From Burkholderia sp. HI2500 (GTDB taxonomy: Bacteria > Pseudomonadota > Gammaproteobacteria > Burkholderiales > Burkholderiaceae), in assembly GCF_002223055.1 (NCBI RefSeq), contig NZ_NKFL01000005.1, positions 744,001 through 808,000 on the forward strand: a stretch of DNA of 64,000 bases. Reading direction: 5' to 3'. Positions within the stretch are counted from its first letter, which is position 1. Every line of letters starts with the position of its first letter. The notes beneath the pieces were generated by a model that had not been told where the DNA came from, made no database searches, and worked only from the letters and a program-made list of their open reading frames with translations. The translations under genes were made by a program, and so were the position numbers. Shown piece after piece: positions 32,540-41,584 of the stretch.

Positions 32540-33826
32540 CTAGCCGGCGTCCGCCTCGTCGTCGCGCCAGTCGATATCGCCGCACAGCACGCGCTGCGCG
32601 TCGCCGATGCGCACGGCCACCGACAGCGTCACGCACGGCTGCGCCTCGTTGATCGACAGGTACGGCCGCGTGACCTGCACGCGCCCCGGCTCGGCGATCG
32701 CCGAGCGGAAATACGGCCGGCGCAGCCAGTTCGCGCCCTGCGCGTCCGCCAGCGGCGAGAAGCGCGCCTCGGCGAGCGCGCGGTCGGCGCGCAGCACGAC
32801 GTTGCGGCCCGACTGGCGGCCGTGCGCGTCGAGCAGGAAGCAGCGCGCGGCCGCGTCGAGCGCGAGGAAGTTCCAGCACACCTCGTCGAGCGGCTCGCCG
32901 GCCGCGAGACGCTCGGCCGCACGTTCGAACGCGCGCAGGTACGGCGCGAGCCGCTGCGCATCGCGCCGTTCGCGCGCGTCGGTCTGCTGCCGGAAGCGCT
33001 CGGTCAGCTCGCCGATGCAGCCCGTCGCGGCCGCGCTGTCCGGCAGCCCCGGCGCCGGCCGGCCGAAGTAATAGCCCTGCACGAAATCGGCCTCGCAGGA
33101 CAGCGCGATCTGCGCCTCGTGCTCGGTCTCGATGCCCTCGACGAGCACCAGCTTGCCGGCCTCGTGCAGCAGCGTCACGAGCCCGTGCAGGATCGCGGTG
33201 AGCCCCGTGCGATGCGCCGCGTGCGACAGCATGATCCGGTCGAGCTTCACGATGTCCGGGTTCAGTTGCCAGATCCGCTCGAGGTTCGAGTGACCCGCGC
33301 CGAAATCGTCGAGCGCGATCAGGAAGCCGTGCGTGCGGAATTCGCGCACGGCCTCGGCAAGCCGCTCGACGTCTTCCGCGCGCTGCTCGAGCACTTCGAG
33401 CACGACGCGGCGCGGCGGCATGCCGAGCCGCTTCAGGTTCGCGAGCAGCGCGGCTGCCTGGAACGGGTCGGTGAGCACGCCCGGATGCACGTTGAGGAAC
33501 AGCCACTCGCGCTCGGCGCCGAGCAGCGCGAAGTTCTCGAGATGCAGCGCCTGCGCGAGCCGGTCGAGCTGCAGCAGCTCGCCCCGGCGCGCGGCTTCGC
33601 CGAACACGTCGAGCGGCGACACCGCGCGATCGAGCGCATCGTGCGCGCGCAGCAGCGCCTCGTAGCCCACCGCACGCTGGTGCGACAGGCTGAAAATCGG
33701 CTGGAACACGGTCGTGAGCGTCATGTCGCGGTGCTGCGTCGCCAGACGTTCGAAGCCGGAACTCACCTCCCGCTCGAACCGGTACGGCGACGCGGCGGCC
33801 GGACGCTCCTGTTGCACGATCGTCAT
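32540..33826 (-). CDS. EAL-domain c-di-GMP phosphodiesterase
   Basis: A 428-residue cytoplasmic protein. The EAL domain (about 35-260) keeps the catalytic set: YEALLR (55-60), N112 in LNVHPG, glutamates in LEVLE (143-147), DDFGAG (173-178), K194, E230 in EGIE, and QGYYFG (250-255), so it should hydrolyse cyclic-di-GMP. The remaining about 160 residues form a second domain ending CGDIDWRDDEADAG that looks like a sensor (cache/PDC-like), with no membrane segment. The start at 33826 has an AGGAGGAAGG site. Confidence 0.92.
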   Translation of the reverse strand: MTIVQQERPAAASPYRFEREVSSGFERLATQHRDMTLTTVFQPIFSLSHQRAVGYEALLRAHDALDRAVSPLDVFGEAARRGELLQLDRLAQALHLENFALLGAEREWLFLNVHPGVLTDPFQAAALLANLKRLGMPPRRVVLEVLEQRAEDVERLAEAVREFRTHGFLIALDDFGAGHSNLERIWQLNPDIVKLDRIMLSHAAHRTGLTAILHGLVTLLHEAGKLVLVEGIETEHEAQIALSCEADFVQGYYFGRPAPGLPDSAAATGCIGELTERFRQQTDARERRDAQRLAPYLRAFERAAERLAAGEPLDEVCWNFLALDAAARCFLLDAHGRQSGRNVVLRADRALAEARFSPLADAQGANWLRRPYFRSAIAEPGRVQVTRPYLSINEAQPCVTLSVAVRIGDAQRVLCGDIDWRDDEADAG

Positions 33827-34124
33827 GCCTTCCTCCTGGTATTGCCTTCGAACGCGGCGCCCGACGAAGCGAGCGGCGCGTGCAATGTCATTGGTTGGAC
33901 CCTCGGTTGCCCGGTCGACGCCGGACGGCTGCCGAACCTCAAGCAAGCTCCGTGCAAGGCGCCGACAGCCCGTGCGCCGCACGGCTCGCGCCGGGTTGCC
34001 GCACCATCCCGGCGCAGGTCACGCGCACCGTTTTCGTGCACGCGCACCGGCCGCTCGAACGCACCCGTCACGCCAGCACGCTACACTCCGTACGATCGTT
34101 TCATTCCCCGTATTCGCCGTATCG

Positions 34125-35792
34125 ATGGAAATCGTCTTCACCGTCCTGATCCTGCTGCTGACCGTCGCGCTGTCCGGCGCCGTCACTCGCAACCTGCCGT
34201 TCCAACTGCCGTTGCCGCTGATGCAGATCGCGTTCGGCGCGATGCTCGCGTGGCCGAAGCTGAACCTGCACGTCACGTTCGATCCCGAAATCTTCATGCT
34301 GCTGTTCATTCCGCCGCTGCTGTTCGCGGACGGCTGGCGGATTCCGAAGCGCGAGCTGTACCTGCAGCGCCGCGCGATCCTGATGCTCGCATTCGGGCTC
34401 GTGTTCATGACGGTACTCGCAGTGGGCTACTTCGCGCACTGGCTGATACCCGAGTTGCCGCTGCCGATCGCGTTCGCGCTCGCGGCCGTGCTGTCGCCGA
34501 CCGACGCGGTCGCGTTGTCCGGCATCGCCGGAAAGGGCCGGATCCCGCCGCAACTGATGCACATCCTCGAAGGCGAGGCGCTGATGAACGACGCGTCCGG
34601 CCTCGTCGCGCTGAAATTCGCGATCGCGGCCGCGCTGACGGGCATGTTCTCGCTGCGCGACGCGTCGGTGACGTTCGTGATCGTCGCGGCCGGCGGGCTC
34701 GCGACGGGCGCGCTCGTGTCGTGGGCGTTCAGCGCGCTGTCGACGCGCTTCCTGAATGCCGAGCAGGAAGGCGATCCGGCCCCCGGCATCGTGATGACGC
34801 TGCTCGTGCCGTTCGCGGCCTACCTGTTCGCCGAGCACCTCGACCTGTCGGGCGTGCTGGCGGCCGTGTCGGCCGGGATGATGATGAACTACACGAGCTT
34901 CTCGCGTAAAAGCACCGTCGCGTCGCGCGTGCGCGCCGAAAGCACGTGGGCGATGATCGAGTTCGTGTTCAACGGCATGGTGTTCATCATGCTCGGGCTG
35001 CAGCTGCCGCACATCATCGGCCGCACGCTCGTCGACGCGCACCACACGAGCGACGCGCTCGTCGGCCGGATGATCTTCAACGTCTGCGCGATGATGCTCG
35101 CGCTGTATGCGATCCGCTTCCTGTGGGTCTGGCTGCTGCGCTGGTTCGCGAGCCGTCGCGCCGCGCGCCACGGCCTCGCGGGCACGATGGCCGGCGTGCG
35201 CACGATCGCGGTGATGACGGTCGGCGGCGTGCGCGGCGCGGTCACGCTCGCCGGCGTGCTGTCGATTCCGGTCGCGCTGTCCGACGGCGTGCCGCTGCCG
35301 GGCCGCGACACGGCGATCTTCGTCGCGTCGGCCGTGATCCTCGGCTCGCTCGTCGTCGCGGTGGTCGGCCTGCCGCTGCTGCTGCGCGGCGTGCGTTCGT
35401 CGCGCAGCCCGCTCGGCGACGAGGAACGCGCCGCGCGCGCGGCCGCCGCGCAGGCCGCGATCCGCGCGATCGACTCGTCGCACGACGCGATCTCGGTCGA
35501 TCTCGACGAATCGGGCGCCGCCCGCTGCGCGGACATCTCCGCACGCGTGATGGACCAGTACCGCCGCCGCCTCGCGACGCTCGCCGAGGACGGCCCCACA
35601 CCGCGCGCGGAAGCGAAGCAGGCCGAAACGATGGAACTGCAGATGCGGATCGCGGCCGTGCGCGCGGAACGCTCCGCGCTGTACCGGCTGCGCAGCGAGA
35701 GCAAGATTTCCGACGAGACGCTGACGAAGCTGCTCCGCGAGATCGACCTGTCGGAAACCGCGCTGTCGACGCGCAAGAAAGGCATTCTCTAA
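34125..35792 (+). CDS. Na+/H+ antiporter, CPA1 family
   Basis: A 555-residue inner-membrane monovalent cation/proton antiporter. About 12 hydrophobic helices (to about residue 420) include the signature LSPTDAVALSGI and GEALMNDASGLVALK with the ND pair, and GVRGAVTLAGVLSIP. A cytoplasmic tail of about 130 residues is helical (RVMDQYRRRLATLAED...). The ATG at 34125 begins at the first helix; the frame is open upstream but opposite to the EAL gene. Divergent from the EAL gene with a 298-bp gap containing nothing I recognise. A terminator follows. Confidence 0.93.
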   Translation: MEIVFTVLILLLTVALSGAVTRNLPFQLPLPLMQIAFGAMLAWPKLNLHVTFDPEIFMLLFIPPLLFADGWRIPKRELYLQRRAILMLAFGLVFMTVLAVGYFAHWLIPELPLPIAFALAAVLSPTDAVALSGIAGKGRIPPQLMHILEGEALMNDASGLVALKFAIAAALTGMFSLRDASVTFVIVAAGGLATGALVSWAFSALSTRFLNAEQEGDPAPGIVMTLLVPFAAYLFAEHLDLSGVLAAVSAGMMMNYTSFSRKSTVASRVRAESTWAMIEFVFNGMVFIMLGLQLPHIIGRTLVDAHHTSDALVGRMIFNVCAMMLALYAIRFLWVWLLRWFASRRAARHGLAGTMAGVRTIAVMTVGGVRGAVTLAGVLSIPVALSDGVPLPGRDTAIFVASAVILGSLVVAVVGLPLLLRGVRSSRSPLGDEERAARAAAAQAAIRAIDSSHDAISVDLDESGAARCADISARVMDQYRRRLATLAEDGPTPRAEAKQAETMELQMRIAAVRAERSALYRLRSESKISDETLTKLLREIDLSETALSTRKKGIL

Positions 35793-35832
35793 AGGGCCGG
35801 CCGCTGCCTGTACGCAGCAGCCGCGGCCCAAT

Positions 35833-35865
35833 AAAAAACGGCGACGCACACGCGTCGCCGTTTTC
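35833..35865. terminator. Bidirectional terminator between antiporter and oxidoreductase genes
   Basis: An AAAAAACGGCGACGC / GCGTCGCCGTTTT stem with an ACAC loop lies between two converging genes, with A- and T-runs on its sides. A further imperfect GC palindrome (35795-35830) precedes it. Confidence 0.9.
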
Positions 35866-35884
35866 ATATCCGCCCGCGTTCGTG

Positions 35885-38800
35885 TTACTTCGCGACGACG
35901 ACCGGAATCCCCTTCAGCATCCCCGCGCCCTTCATCTCGTCGAGCGCGTGCTGCACGGCCGCGCTCGTCGCCGCTTCGATGCCGAGCTGCAATGCGAGCT
36001 CGCGCTCCGCGCGCTTCACGCCGGCGAGATTGCGCACCTTCACGTGCCCGAAGCCGCGCACACGTGCATGCAGATCGGCCAGTTGCATGACCTGCGCCGC
36101 ATTGCCGGCCGTCATCGCGGCGAGCGCACGCGCGAGCGTCGTCTCGTAGTCGTCGGCGAGCGCACGCTCCATCTTGCGCTCGACGGTGCGGCCGAACGGA
36201 TCGAGCCACGTGCCGCGCAGGCTGCGCACGCGCGCCAGCATGCCGAACACCGGCCACATCCACTGGCCGAACACGCGCTTCTTCGGTGCGCTGCCGTCGC
36301 GGCCGGCCTTCGCGACCGTCGGCGGCGCCAGGTTGAACTTCACGCGATAGGCCTGCCCCGGCACGCCTTCGAACTGCGCTTCGAGCGCCGCGCGGAACGC
36401 GTCGTCCGTGTACAGCCGCGCGACCTCGTATTCGTCCTTCACCGCGAGCAGCCGGTAGAACGTCGTCGCGACCGCGCGCGTCAGCGCGTCGTCGCCCTTC
36501 GCACGCGCCGCGCTCACGAGCGTACGGTAGCGCTCGACATAGCGCGCGCCGCCGTACGCATCGAGACGCGCTTCGCGATCGGCGATCAGCTCGGCGAGCG
36601 TCTCCGGCGCGGCATGCGCGGCCACCGCGTGACGCGCGTTCCACAACGCATCGAGGCCCGCCGCGTCGCCGGCCGCCATCCGGCCGATCGAGAACGCGAG
36701 CTTGTTCATCGGCACCGCGACGTTGTTCAGCTCGATCGCGCGCATCATCGCGGCGAGCGACACCGGCACGAGGCCGAGTTGCCATGCGTAACCGAGCATC
36801 AGGATGTTCGCGCCGATCGAATCGCCGAGGAACTTCGCGGCGAGCGCCTGCGCGTCGCAGCTCGACAGGTAGCCGTCGCCGGCCGCGTGGTGCATCTTCT
36901 CGAGCAGCGCGTCCGCATGCAGGTTCGCGTCGGGGTTCTGCACGAACGACGCGTTCGGGATCCGGTGCGTGTTGACGACGATCCGCGAACGCTCGTGACG
37001 CACCGTCTGCAGCGCCTCGGCGCTCGCACCGACGACCATGTCGCACGCGAGCAGCACGTCGGCCTGCTGCGTGTCGATGCGCACCTGGTTCAGCCACCGG
37101 TCGCTCGATGCGATCCGCACGAACGACAGCACCGAGCCGCCCTTCTGCGCAAAGCCCATGAAGTCGAGCACCGACGCGCTCTTGCCTTCGAGGTGCGCGG
37201 CCATGCTGATCAGCGCGCCGACCGTCACGACGCCCGTGCCGCCGACGCCCGTCACGAGCATGTCGAACGGCGCCGCGTCGAGATGCGTCGCGGGCACCGG
37301 CAGCGCATCGACGCGCGCGGCGAGCGCGGCTTCGTCGAATGCGGCACCGGCGGCCTTCTTCAGCGCCGCGCCTTCGACCGTCACGAAGCTCGGGCAGAAG
37401 CCGTTCACGCACGAGTAGTCCTTGTTGCACGACGACTGGTCGATGCGGCGCTTGCGGCCGAGCGGTGTTTCGAGCGGCTCGACCGACAGGCAGTTCGACT
37501 GCACGCCGCAATCGCCGCAGCCTTCGCACACGGCGTCGTTGATGAACAGGCGCTTGTCCGGATCGGGGAATTCGCCTTTCTTGCGGCGGCGGCGCTTCTC
37601 GGCCGCGCAGGTCTGGTCGTAGATCAGCACGGTGACGCCCGGCGTCTCGCGCAGCTCGCGCTGCACCGTGTCGAGTTCGCTGCGATGATGGAACGTCGTA
37701 CCCGGCGGGAACTGGCCGTGATGACCGTCGTACTTCTCCGGCTCGTCGGACACCACCACGAAGCGCGACACGCCTTCCGCCTCGACCTGCCGCGCGATCT
37801 GCGGCACCGAGATGCTGCCGTCGACCGGCTGGCCGCCCGTCATCGCGACCGCGTCGTTGTAGAGGATCTTGTACGTGATGTTCGCTTTCGCGGCCACGGC
37901 CTGGCGGATCGCGAGGATGCCCGAGTGGAAGTAGGTGCCGTCGCCGAGGTTCTGGAACACGTGCTTCGTGTTGGTGAACATCGCATGCGCGGCCCAGTCG
38001 ACGCCCTCGCCGCCCATCTGGATCAGGCCGGTCGTGTCGCGCTCCATCCATGACGCCATGAAATGGCAGCCGATGCCGGCCTGCGCGATCGAGCCTTCCG
38101 GCACTTTCGTCGACGTGTTGTGCGGGCAGCCCGAGCAGAAGTACGGCGTGCGCTTCACCGCGTCCGCCTCGTTCGACAGGATCTGCGGCGCGACGAGATC
38201 GACCACGCGCTCGCGGCGGTCGAGCGCCGGCTTGTGGCGCGCGAGCCAGTCGGCGAACACCGGCAGGATGCGCGACGGGCGCAGCTCGCCGAGTTCGGAC
38301 AGCAGGCACGCGCCGGCGGCGTCGTGCTTGCCGAGCACACGCGGGCGCGCGCCTTCCGTGCGGTTGTACAGGTAGTCCTTGATCTGCTGCTCGATGACCG
38401 GCCCCTTCTCCTCGATCACGAGCACTTCTGACAGCCCGTCGACAAAGGTTTCGACGCGCGTCATCTCGAGCGGATACGACAGGCCGACCTTGTAGATCCG
38501 CACGCCGGCCGCGTCGAGATCGGCCACCGTCAGGTCGAGGCGGCGCAGCGCTTCCATCAGGTCGAGGTGCGCCTTGCCGCAGGTCACGATGCCGACGTTC
38601 GCCTGCGCGCTCGGGGCGATCCACTTGTCGATGCTGTTGGTGCGCGCGAAATGGCGCACCGCGTCGAGCTTCGCGGCGAGGCGCGCCTCGATCGTGAGGC
38701 TCGGCAGGTCGGGCCAGCGGTTGTGCAGGCCGCCCGCCGGCGGCGTGAAGCCTTCCGGCGCGGGCCACTGCGTCTGCAGTGCGTCGAGGTCGACGGTCGA

Positions 38801-39457
38801 ACCCGATTCGACCGTCTCCGAGATCGCCTTGAAGCCAACCCACGCGCCCGAGTAGCGCGACAGCGCCCAGCCGTACAGGCCGAATTCGAGCATGTCGGCG
38901 ATGTTCGCCGGGTTCACGACCGGCATGTGCCACGCGATCATCGCGAAGTCGCTTTGGTGCGGCATCGACGACGACACGCAGCCGTGGTCGTCGCCCGCCA
39001 CCACCAGCACGCCGCCGTGCGGCGACGAGCCGTACGCGTTGCCGTGCTTCAGCGCGTCGCCGGCGCGATCGACGCCTGGCCCCTTGCCGTACCACATCGC
39101 ATACACGCCCTCGACCGTGCGCTCCGGATCGGCCTCGACCCGCTGCGTGCCGAGCACGGCCGTGCCGCCGAGTTCCTCGTTGATCGCGGGCAGGAAGCGC
39201 ACGCCGCCGGCGTCGAGCAGTTTCTTCGCCTTCCACAGCTGCTGGTCGACCATGCCGAGCGGCGAGCCGCGATAGCCGCTGACGAAGCCGGCCGTGTTGA
39301 GCCCCTGTTCGGCGTCGACCGTGCGCTGCATCAGCAGCAGGCGAACCAGCGCCTGCGTGCCGGTCAGGAAGATCCGGCCGCGCGTCGCGGTCAGGTTGTC
39401 GGTCAGGCGGTAGTCGGACAGGGCAGGCGTGCCGTCGACGGGCAGGCGGGCAGTCAT
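35885..39457 (-). CDS. Indolepyruvate ferredoxin oxidoreductase (fused IorA-IorB type)
   Basis: A 1190-residue cytoplasmic 2-oxoacid:ferredoxin oxidoreductase that decarboxylates arylpyruvates (indolepyruvate and relatives) to acyl-CoA. The TPP-binding halves come first (about 1-640), including YFCSGCPHNTSTKVPEGS and GGEGVDWAAHAMF, then a ferredoxin-like 4Fe-4S segment (about 650-700; CEGCGDCGVQSNC ... CNKDYSCVNGFC), then the gamma domain (about 720-910; VTGVGGTGVVTVGALISMAAHLEG), then a C-terminal DUF6537-like region. It is a single-gene unit in its orientation, next to the repeat array. The aerobic version probably uses another electron acceptor. Confidence 0.93.
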   Translation of the reverse strand: MTARLPVDGTPALSDYRLTDNLTATRGRIFLTGTQALVRLLLMQRTVDAEQGLNTAGFVSGYRGSPLGMVDQQLWKAKKLLDAGGVRFLPAINEELGGTAVLGTQRVEADPERTVEGVYAMWYGKGPGVDRAGDALKHGNAYGSSPHGGVLVVAGDDHGCVSSSMPHQSDFAMIAWHMPVVNPANIADMLEFGLYGWALSRYSGAWVGFKAISETVESGSTVDLDALQTQWPAPEGFTPPAGGLHNRWPDLPSLTIEARLAAKLDAVRHFARTNSIDKWIAPSAQANVGIVTCGKAHLDLMEALRRLDLTVADLDAAGVRIYKVGLSYPLEMTRVETFVDGLSEVLVIEEKGPVIEQQIKDYLYNRTEGARPRVLGKHDAAGACLLSELGELRPSRILPVFADWLARHKPALDRRERVVDLVAPQILSNEADAVKRTPYFCSGCPHNTSTKVPEGSIAQAGIGCHFMASWMERDTTGLIQMGGEGVDWAAHAMFTNTKHVFQNLGDGTYFHSGILAIRQAVAAKANITYKILYNDAVAMTGGQPVDGSISVPQIARQVEAEGVSRFVVVSDEPEKYDGHHGQFPPGTTFHHRSELDTVQRELRETPGVTVLIYDQTCAAEKRRRRKKGEFPDPDKRLFINDAVCEGCGDCGVQSNCLSVEPLETPLGRKRRIDQSSCNKDYSCVNGFCPSFVTVEGAALKKAAGAAFDEAALAARVDALPVPATHLDAAPFDMLVTGVGGTGVVTVGALISMAAHLEGKSASVLDFMGFAQKGGSVLSFVRIASSDRWLNQVRIDTQQADVLLACDMVVGASAEALQTVRHERSRIVVNTHRIPNASFVQNPDANLHADALLEKMHHAAGDGYLSSCDAQALAAKFLGDSIGANILMLGYAWQLGLVPVSLAAMMRAIELNNVAVPMNKLAFSIGRMAAGDAAGLDALWNARHAVAAHAAPETLAELIADREARLDAYGGARYVERYRTLVSAARAKGDDALTRAVATTFYRLLAVKDEYEVARLYTDDAFRAALEAQFEGVPGQAYRVKFNLAPPTVAKAGRDGSAPKKRVFGQWMWPVFGMLARVRSLRGTWLDPFGRTVERKMERALADDYETTLARALAAMTAGNAAQVMQLADLHARVRGFGHVKVRNLAGVKRAERELALQLGIEAATSAAVQHALDEMKGAGMLKGIPVVVAK

Positions 39458-39794
39458 GGGGGGATGTCTCCGGATTGTGCTGTTCTGGGCTGCTCGGCAG
39501 GGCGTCAGGCGACGCGGGACTGGCGGCAGCGAATGGCTCTATTTTTTCGCGCGCAGCCGAGAATGTTTTTTCTCATCTTGCTCGGGCGGGCCCCCTGTGA
39601 GAAAAACTGCGCAGCTTTTTGGCGGGATTTGAGAGAGTTTTCGCGCACGGCGGTCGGGCGGGATGGGCCACGCGTCGGGGTGGGCGGGTCGTTTGTCGGG
39701 GAAACGTGTGGCGGTCCGATGGTGGCTCCGGGTATGGGGCGGGTGGCGCTCGTGCCCCGTGTGGCAAGGGTTTCAGCGTCTCTTGGCGGTGACC
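39458..39794. other. Gene-free DNA between the oxidoreductase gene and the repeat array
   Basis: This stretch is the oxidoreductase upstream region. It has two T-rich patches (near 39541 and 39569), a GAGAAAAAC segment, and a G-rich stretch 39650-39770. No conserved gene is seen. The open frames on both strands here are Gly/Arg-rich and unconvincing. A promoter for the minus-strand oxidoreductase gene is expected within about 150 bp of 39457 but not clearly seen. Confidence 0.5.
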
Positions 39795-40055
39795 CTCACC
39801 ATTGAAATGCACAGCGTTGCGATTGGTCGGCGGCGCGGGATGTCCACAACGCCGCGCCCCTCGGCTGATCGGGCTCGCGCGCTCACCGTTCGATTGCACA
39901 GCATTTCGAGTGGCGTGGAGGCCGGGATGTCCACATCGTTGTCGGCATGCGTTGGGCTCTTGCTTCGACGCTCACCGTTGAAATTCACAGCGCGGCGAGT
40001 GGGTTTCGGCTGCGGATATCCACATCGGCGATGGCGTATTGTGTCGATCGGCGGC

Positions 40056-40500
40056 TCGCCTTCAACGTTCGAATGCTCAGGGTCGTGAGTGGGTTTGTCG
40101 GCTGGAAAGGCGTGCAGAAACATGCATGCCGGGCAATTGCAGACTCGCGCTCATGGTGGAAGTACGTTGGGTCGCGAGTGGGTTTATCAGCAGGACGGGC
40201 GCACTGGTACACGAATGCCGGGCAATCGCGGGCTCGCACTCTTCGTGGAAATGCTTTGGGTCGCGAGCGGGTTTATCGGCCGGACGAGCACGCTGGAACC
40301 CGAATGGCGCACAATCGCGGGCTCGCGCTCACCAGGGAAATGCATTGAGTCGGGAGCGGGCTTATCGGCCGAACAGGCACGCCGGAACCCCCATGCTGCG
40401 CAATCGCAGATTCACACTCTCCGCAGAAGTACACACTGGGCACGAGTAGGTTTATCGGCCGGACATGTACGCCGCAACGCGCATGCGGCACAATCGCGGG
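40056..40500 (+). repeat. Tandem subfamily of 89-bp units within the array
   Basis: Five consecutive copies start at 40056, 40144, 40233, 40322 and 40411 (88-90 bp each). They share CTCGCGCTC, GGAAATGC, GGGTCGCGAG, GGGTTTATCGGCCGG, GGAACCCG and GCACAATCGCGGG. Compared with the 54-bp modules they keep the head but replace the GGATATCCACA tail by a GGTTTATCGGCC segment, and their linkers are much more alike, so this block probably grew by recent tandem duplication. Confidence 0.88.
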
Positions 40501-40903
40501 CTCGCGCTCACCGTTGAAATACACAGGGCTTCGAGTGTCTGCAACAGTGGTTATCCACGCCCGATCCGGCATTGCCGACCAACCACGCGGGCACCCTCAC
40601 CGTTGAAAATCACAGCGCTTCGAGTGGTCCGCGACGCAGGATATCCACATGCAGGCGCGTCTACCGATGCGATAACGGATGCGCGCCGCGGAAGGCGCGA
40701 CCGGCTGGGAATCCTTGCGGGAAAAGGCTCACCGGCCGATCGGTACTGACACTCACCGTCGAAATGCACAGTGTCGCGAGTCGTTTCGGTGATCGGATAT
40801 CCACACGGGCGCTCGCGTTGGCCCCGCTCGCACGCTCGCGTCCGAACCGGACATGCACGCCACGTCGGACGGAACCGCCGGCCGAACAATCGCGTCTTGC
40901 CGC

Positions 40904-40952
40904 GCCGACCGCCGACCGCCGACCGCCGACCGCCGACTGCCGATCGCCGATC
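40904..40952 (+). repeat. 7-bp microsatellite-like tract inside the array
   Basis: Seven consecutive heptamers: four GCCGACC, then GCCGACT and two GCCGATC. The tract lies in the longest linker of the array, where a decayed unit appears to have been. Confidence 0.9.
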
Positions 40953-41584
40953 GCGTATTCGCGCTCGCCGCTGCATTGCGCAGCGTTTCGAGTCGCTTGC
41001 GAACGCCGCGATGCGCCGCGAAATCTGCACGTTGCAGACCACGCACCCGCACTCGCCGTTAAAATGCACGGCCTTTCGGGTGACAGCCGGAACCGGATCT
41101 CCACGTCGCGGCACGCACGCGGTTCCGCCACGCATGCGCGCGTTCGGCTAGAATGCGCGACGCCTCGAACCACGCAAAGATCGGAAAACCGCGCCAGAAA
41201 AGGCGCATCGCCCGATCGGACGCCGCCCCTCACCGTTGAATTCCACAGCATTTCGCGTCGTTTCGCGGGCGAGTTGTCCACAACCCGCTTCATGCCTTCC
41301 GTATCATCCGGTGACCCTCACCTGTGAAACGCACAGGGCGCCGAGTCGTTTCGGCGTGAGGATATCCACAACCGATCGCGCGGCGCGACTTTCGTCCGAC
41401 CATCGACCGGAACGGCGCACGCATCCGCCAGCCGCTATCGGGCCTTTACCGGAAAGCCCCCTCCAGACTGCCTCGGCGGCACGCTCACCGTTCAAATGCA
41501 CAGCGTTTCGAGTCGCCGTTGAGGTGCGTTATCCACATCAGTCCAACAAGGCTGCCTCGACCAGGCACGCGCCCTCAATCCGGA

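Larger units (their letters stand above)
39795..41537 (+). repeat. Long array of about 16 same-direction units, period near 89 bp
   Basis: Eleven 54-bp modules start at 39795, 39882, 39972, 40507, 40596, 40752, 40964, 41052, 41229, 41317 and 41484. Each has a conserved 30-bp head (CTCACC, GTTGAAATGCACAGCG, TTCGAGT), 13 variable bases, and an 11-bp tail (GGATATCCACA). The unit at 40964 has a degraded tail and the one at 40507 is one base shorter. Five diverged units fill 40056-40500. Start-to-start distances are 87-90 bp, or roughly twice that (156-212) where a unit has decayed. Linkers are partly related. No protein-coding gene is credible here: the period is not a multiple of three. Confidence 0.9.

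Noticed and set aside
34101..39236. A 1711-codon minus-strand frame and long plus-strand frames opposite it
   Set aside because: They are antisense or out-of-frame shadows of the antiporter and indolepyruvate oxidoreductase genes in GC-rich DNA, composed of Arg/Ala/His-rich sequence without motifs.
39663..41327. Several open frames of 80-250 codons on both strands in the repeat region
   Set aside because: They are made of repeat-encoded peptides (for example AVHFNGE on the minus strand), start and stop at random with respect to the units, and the period near 89 bp is not divisible by three.
39795..41537. CRISPR array
   Set aside because: Regular repeats with about 35-bp linkers look CRISPR-like, but the 54-bp modules contain an internal variable core, linkers are related to one another, repeats diverge strongly and no cas genes are near.
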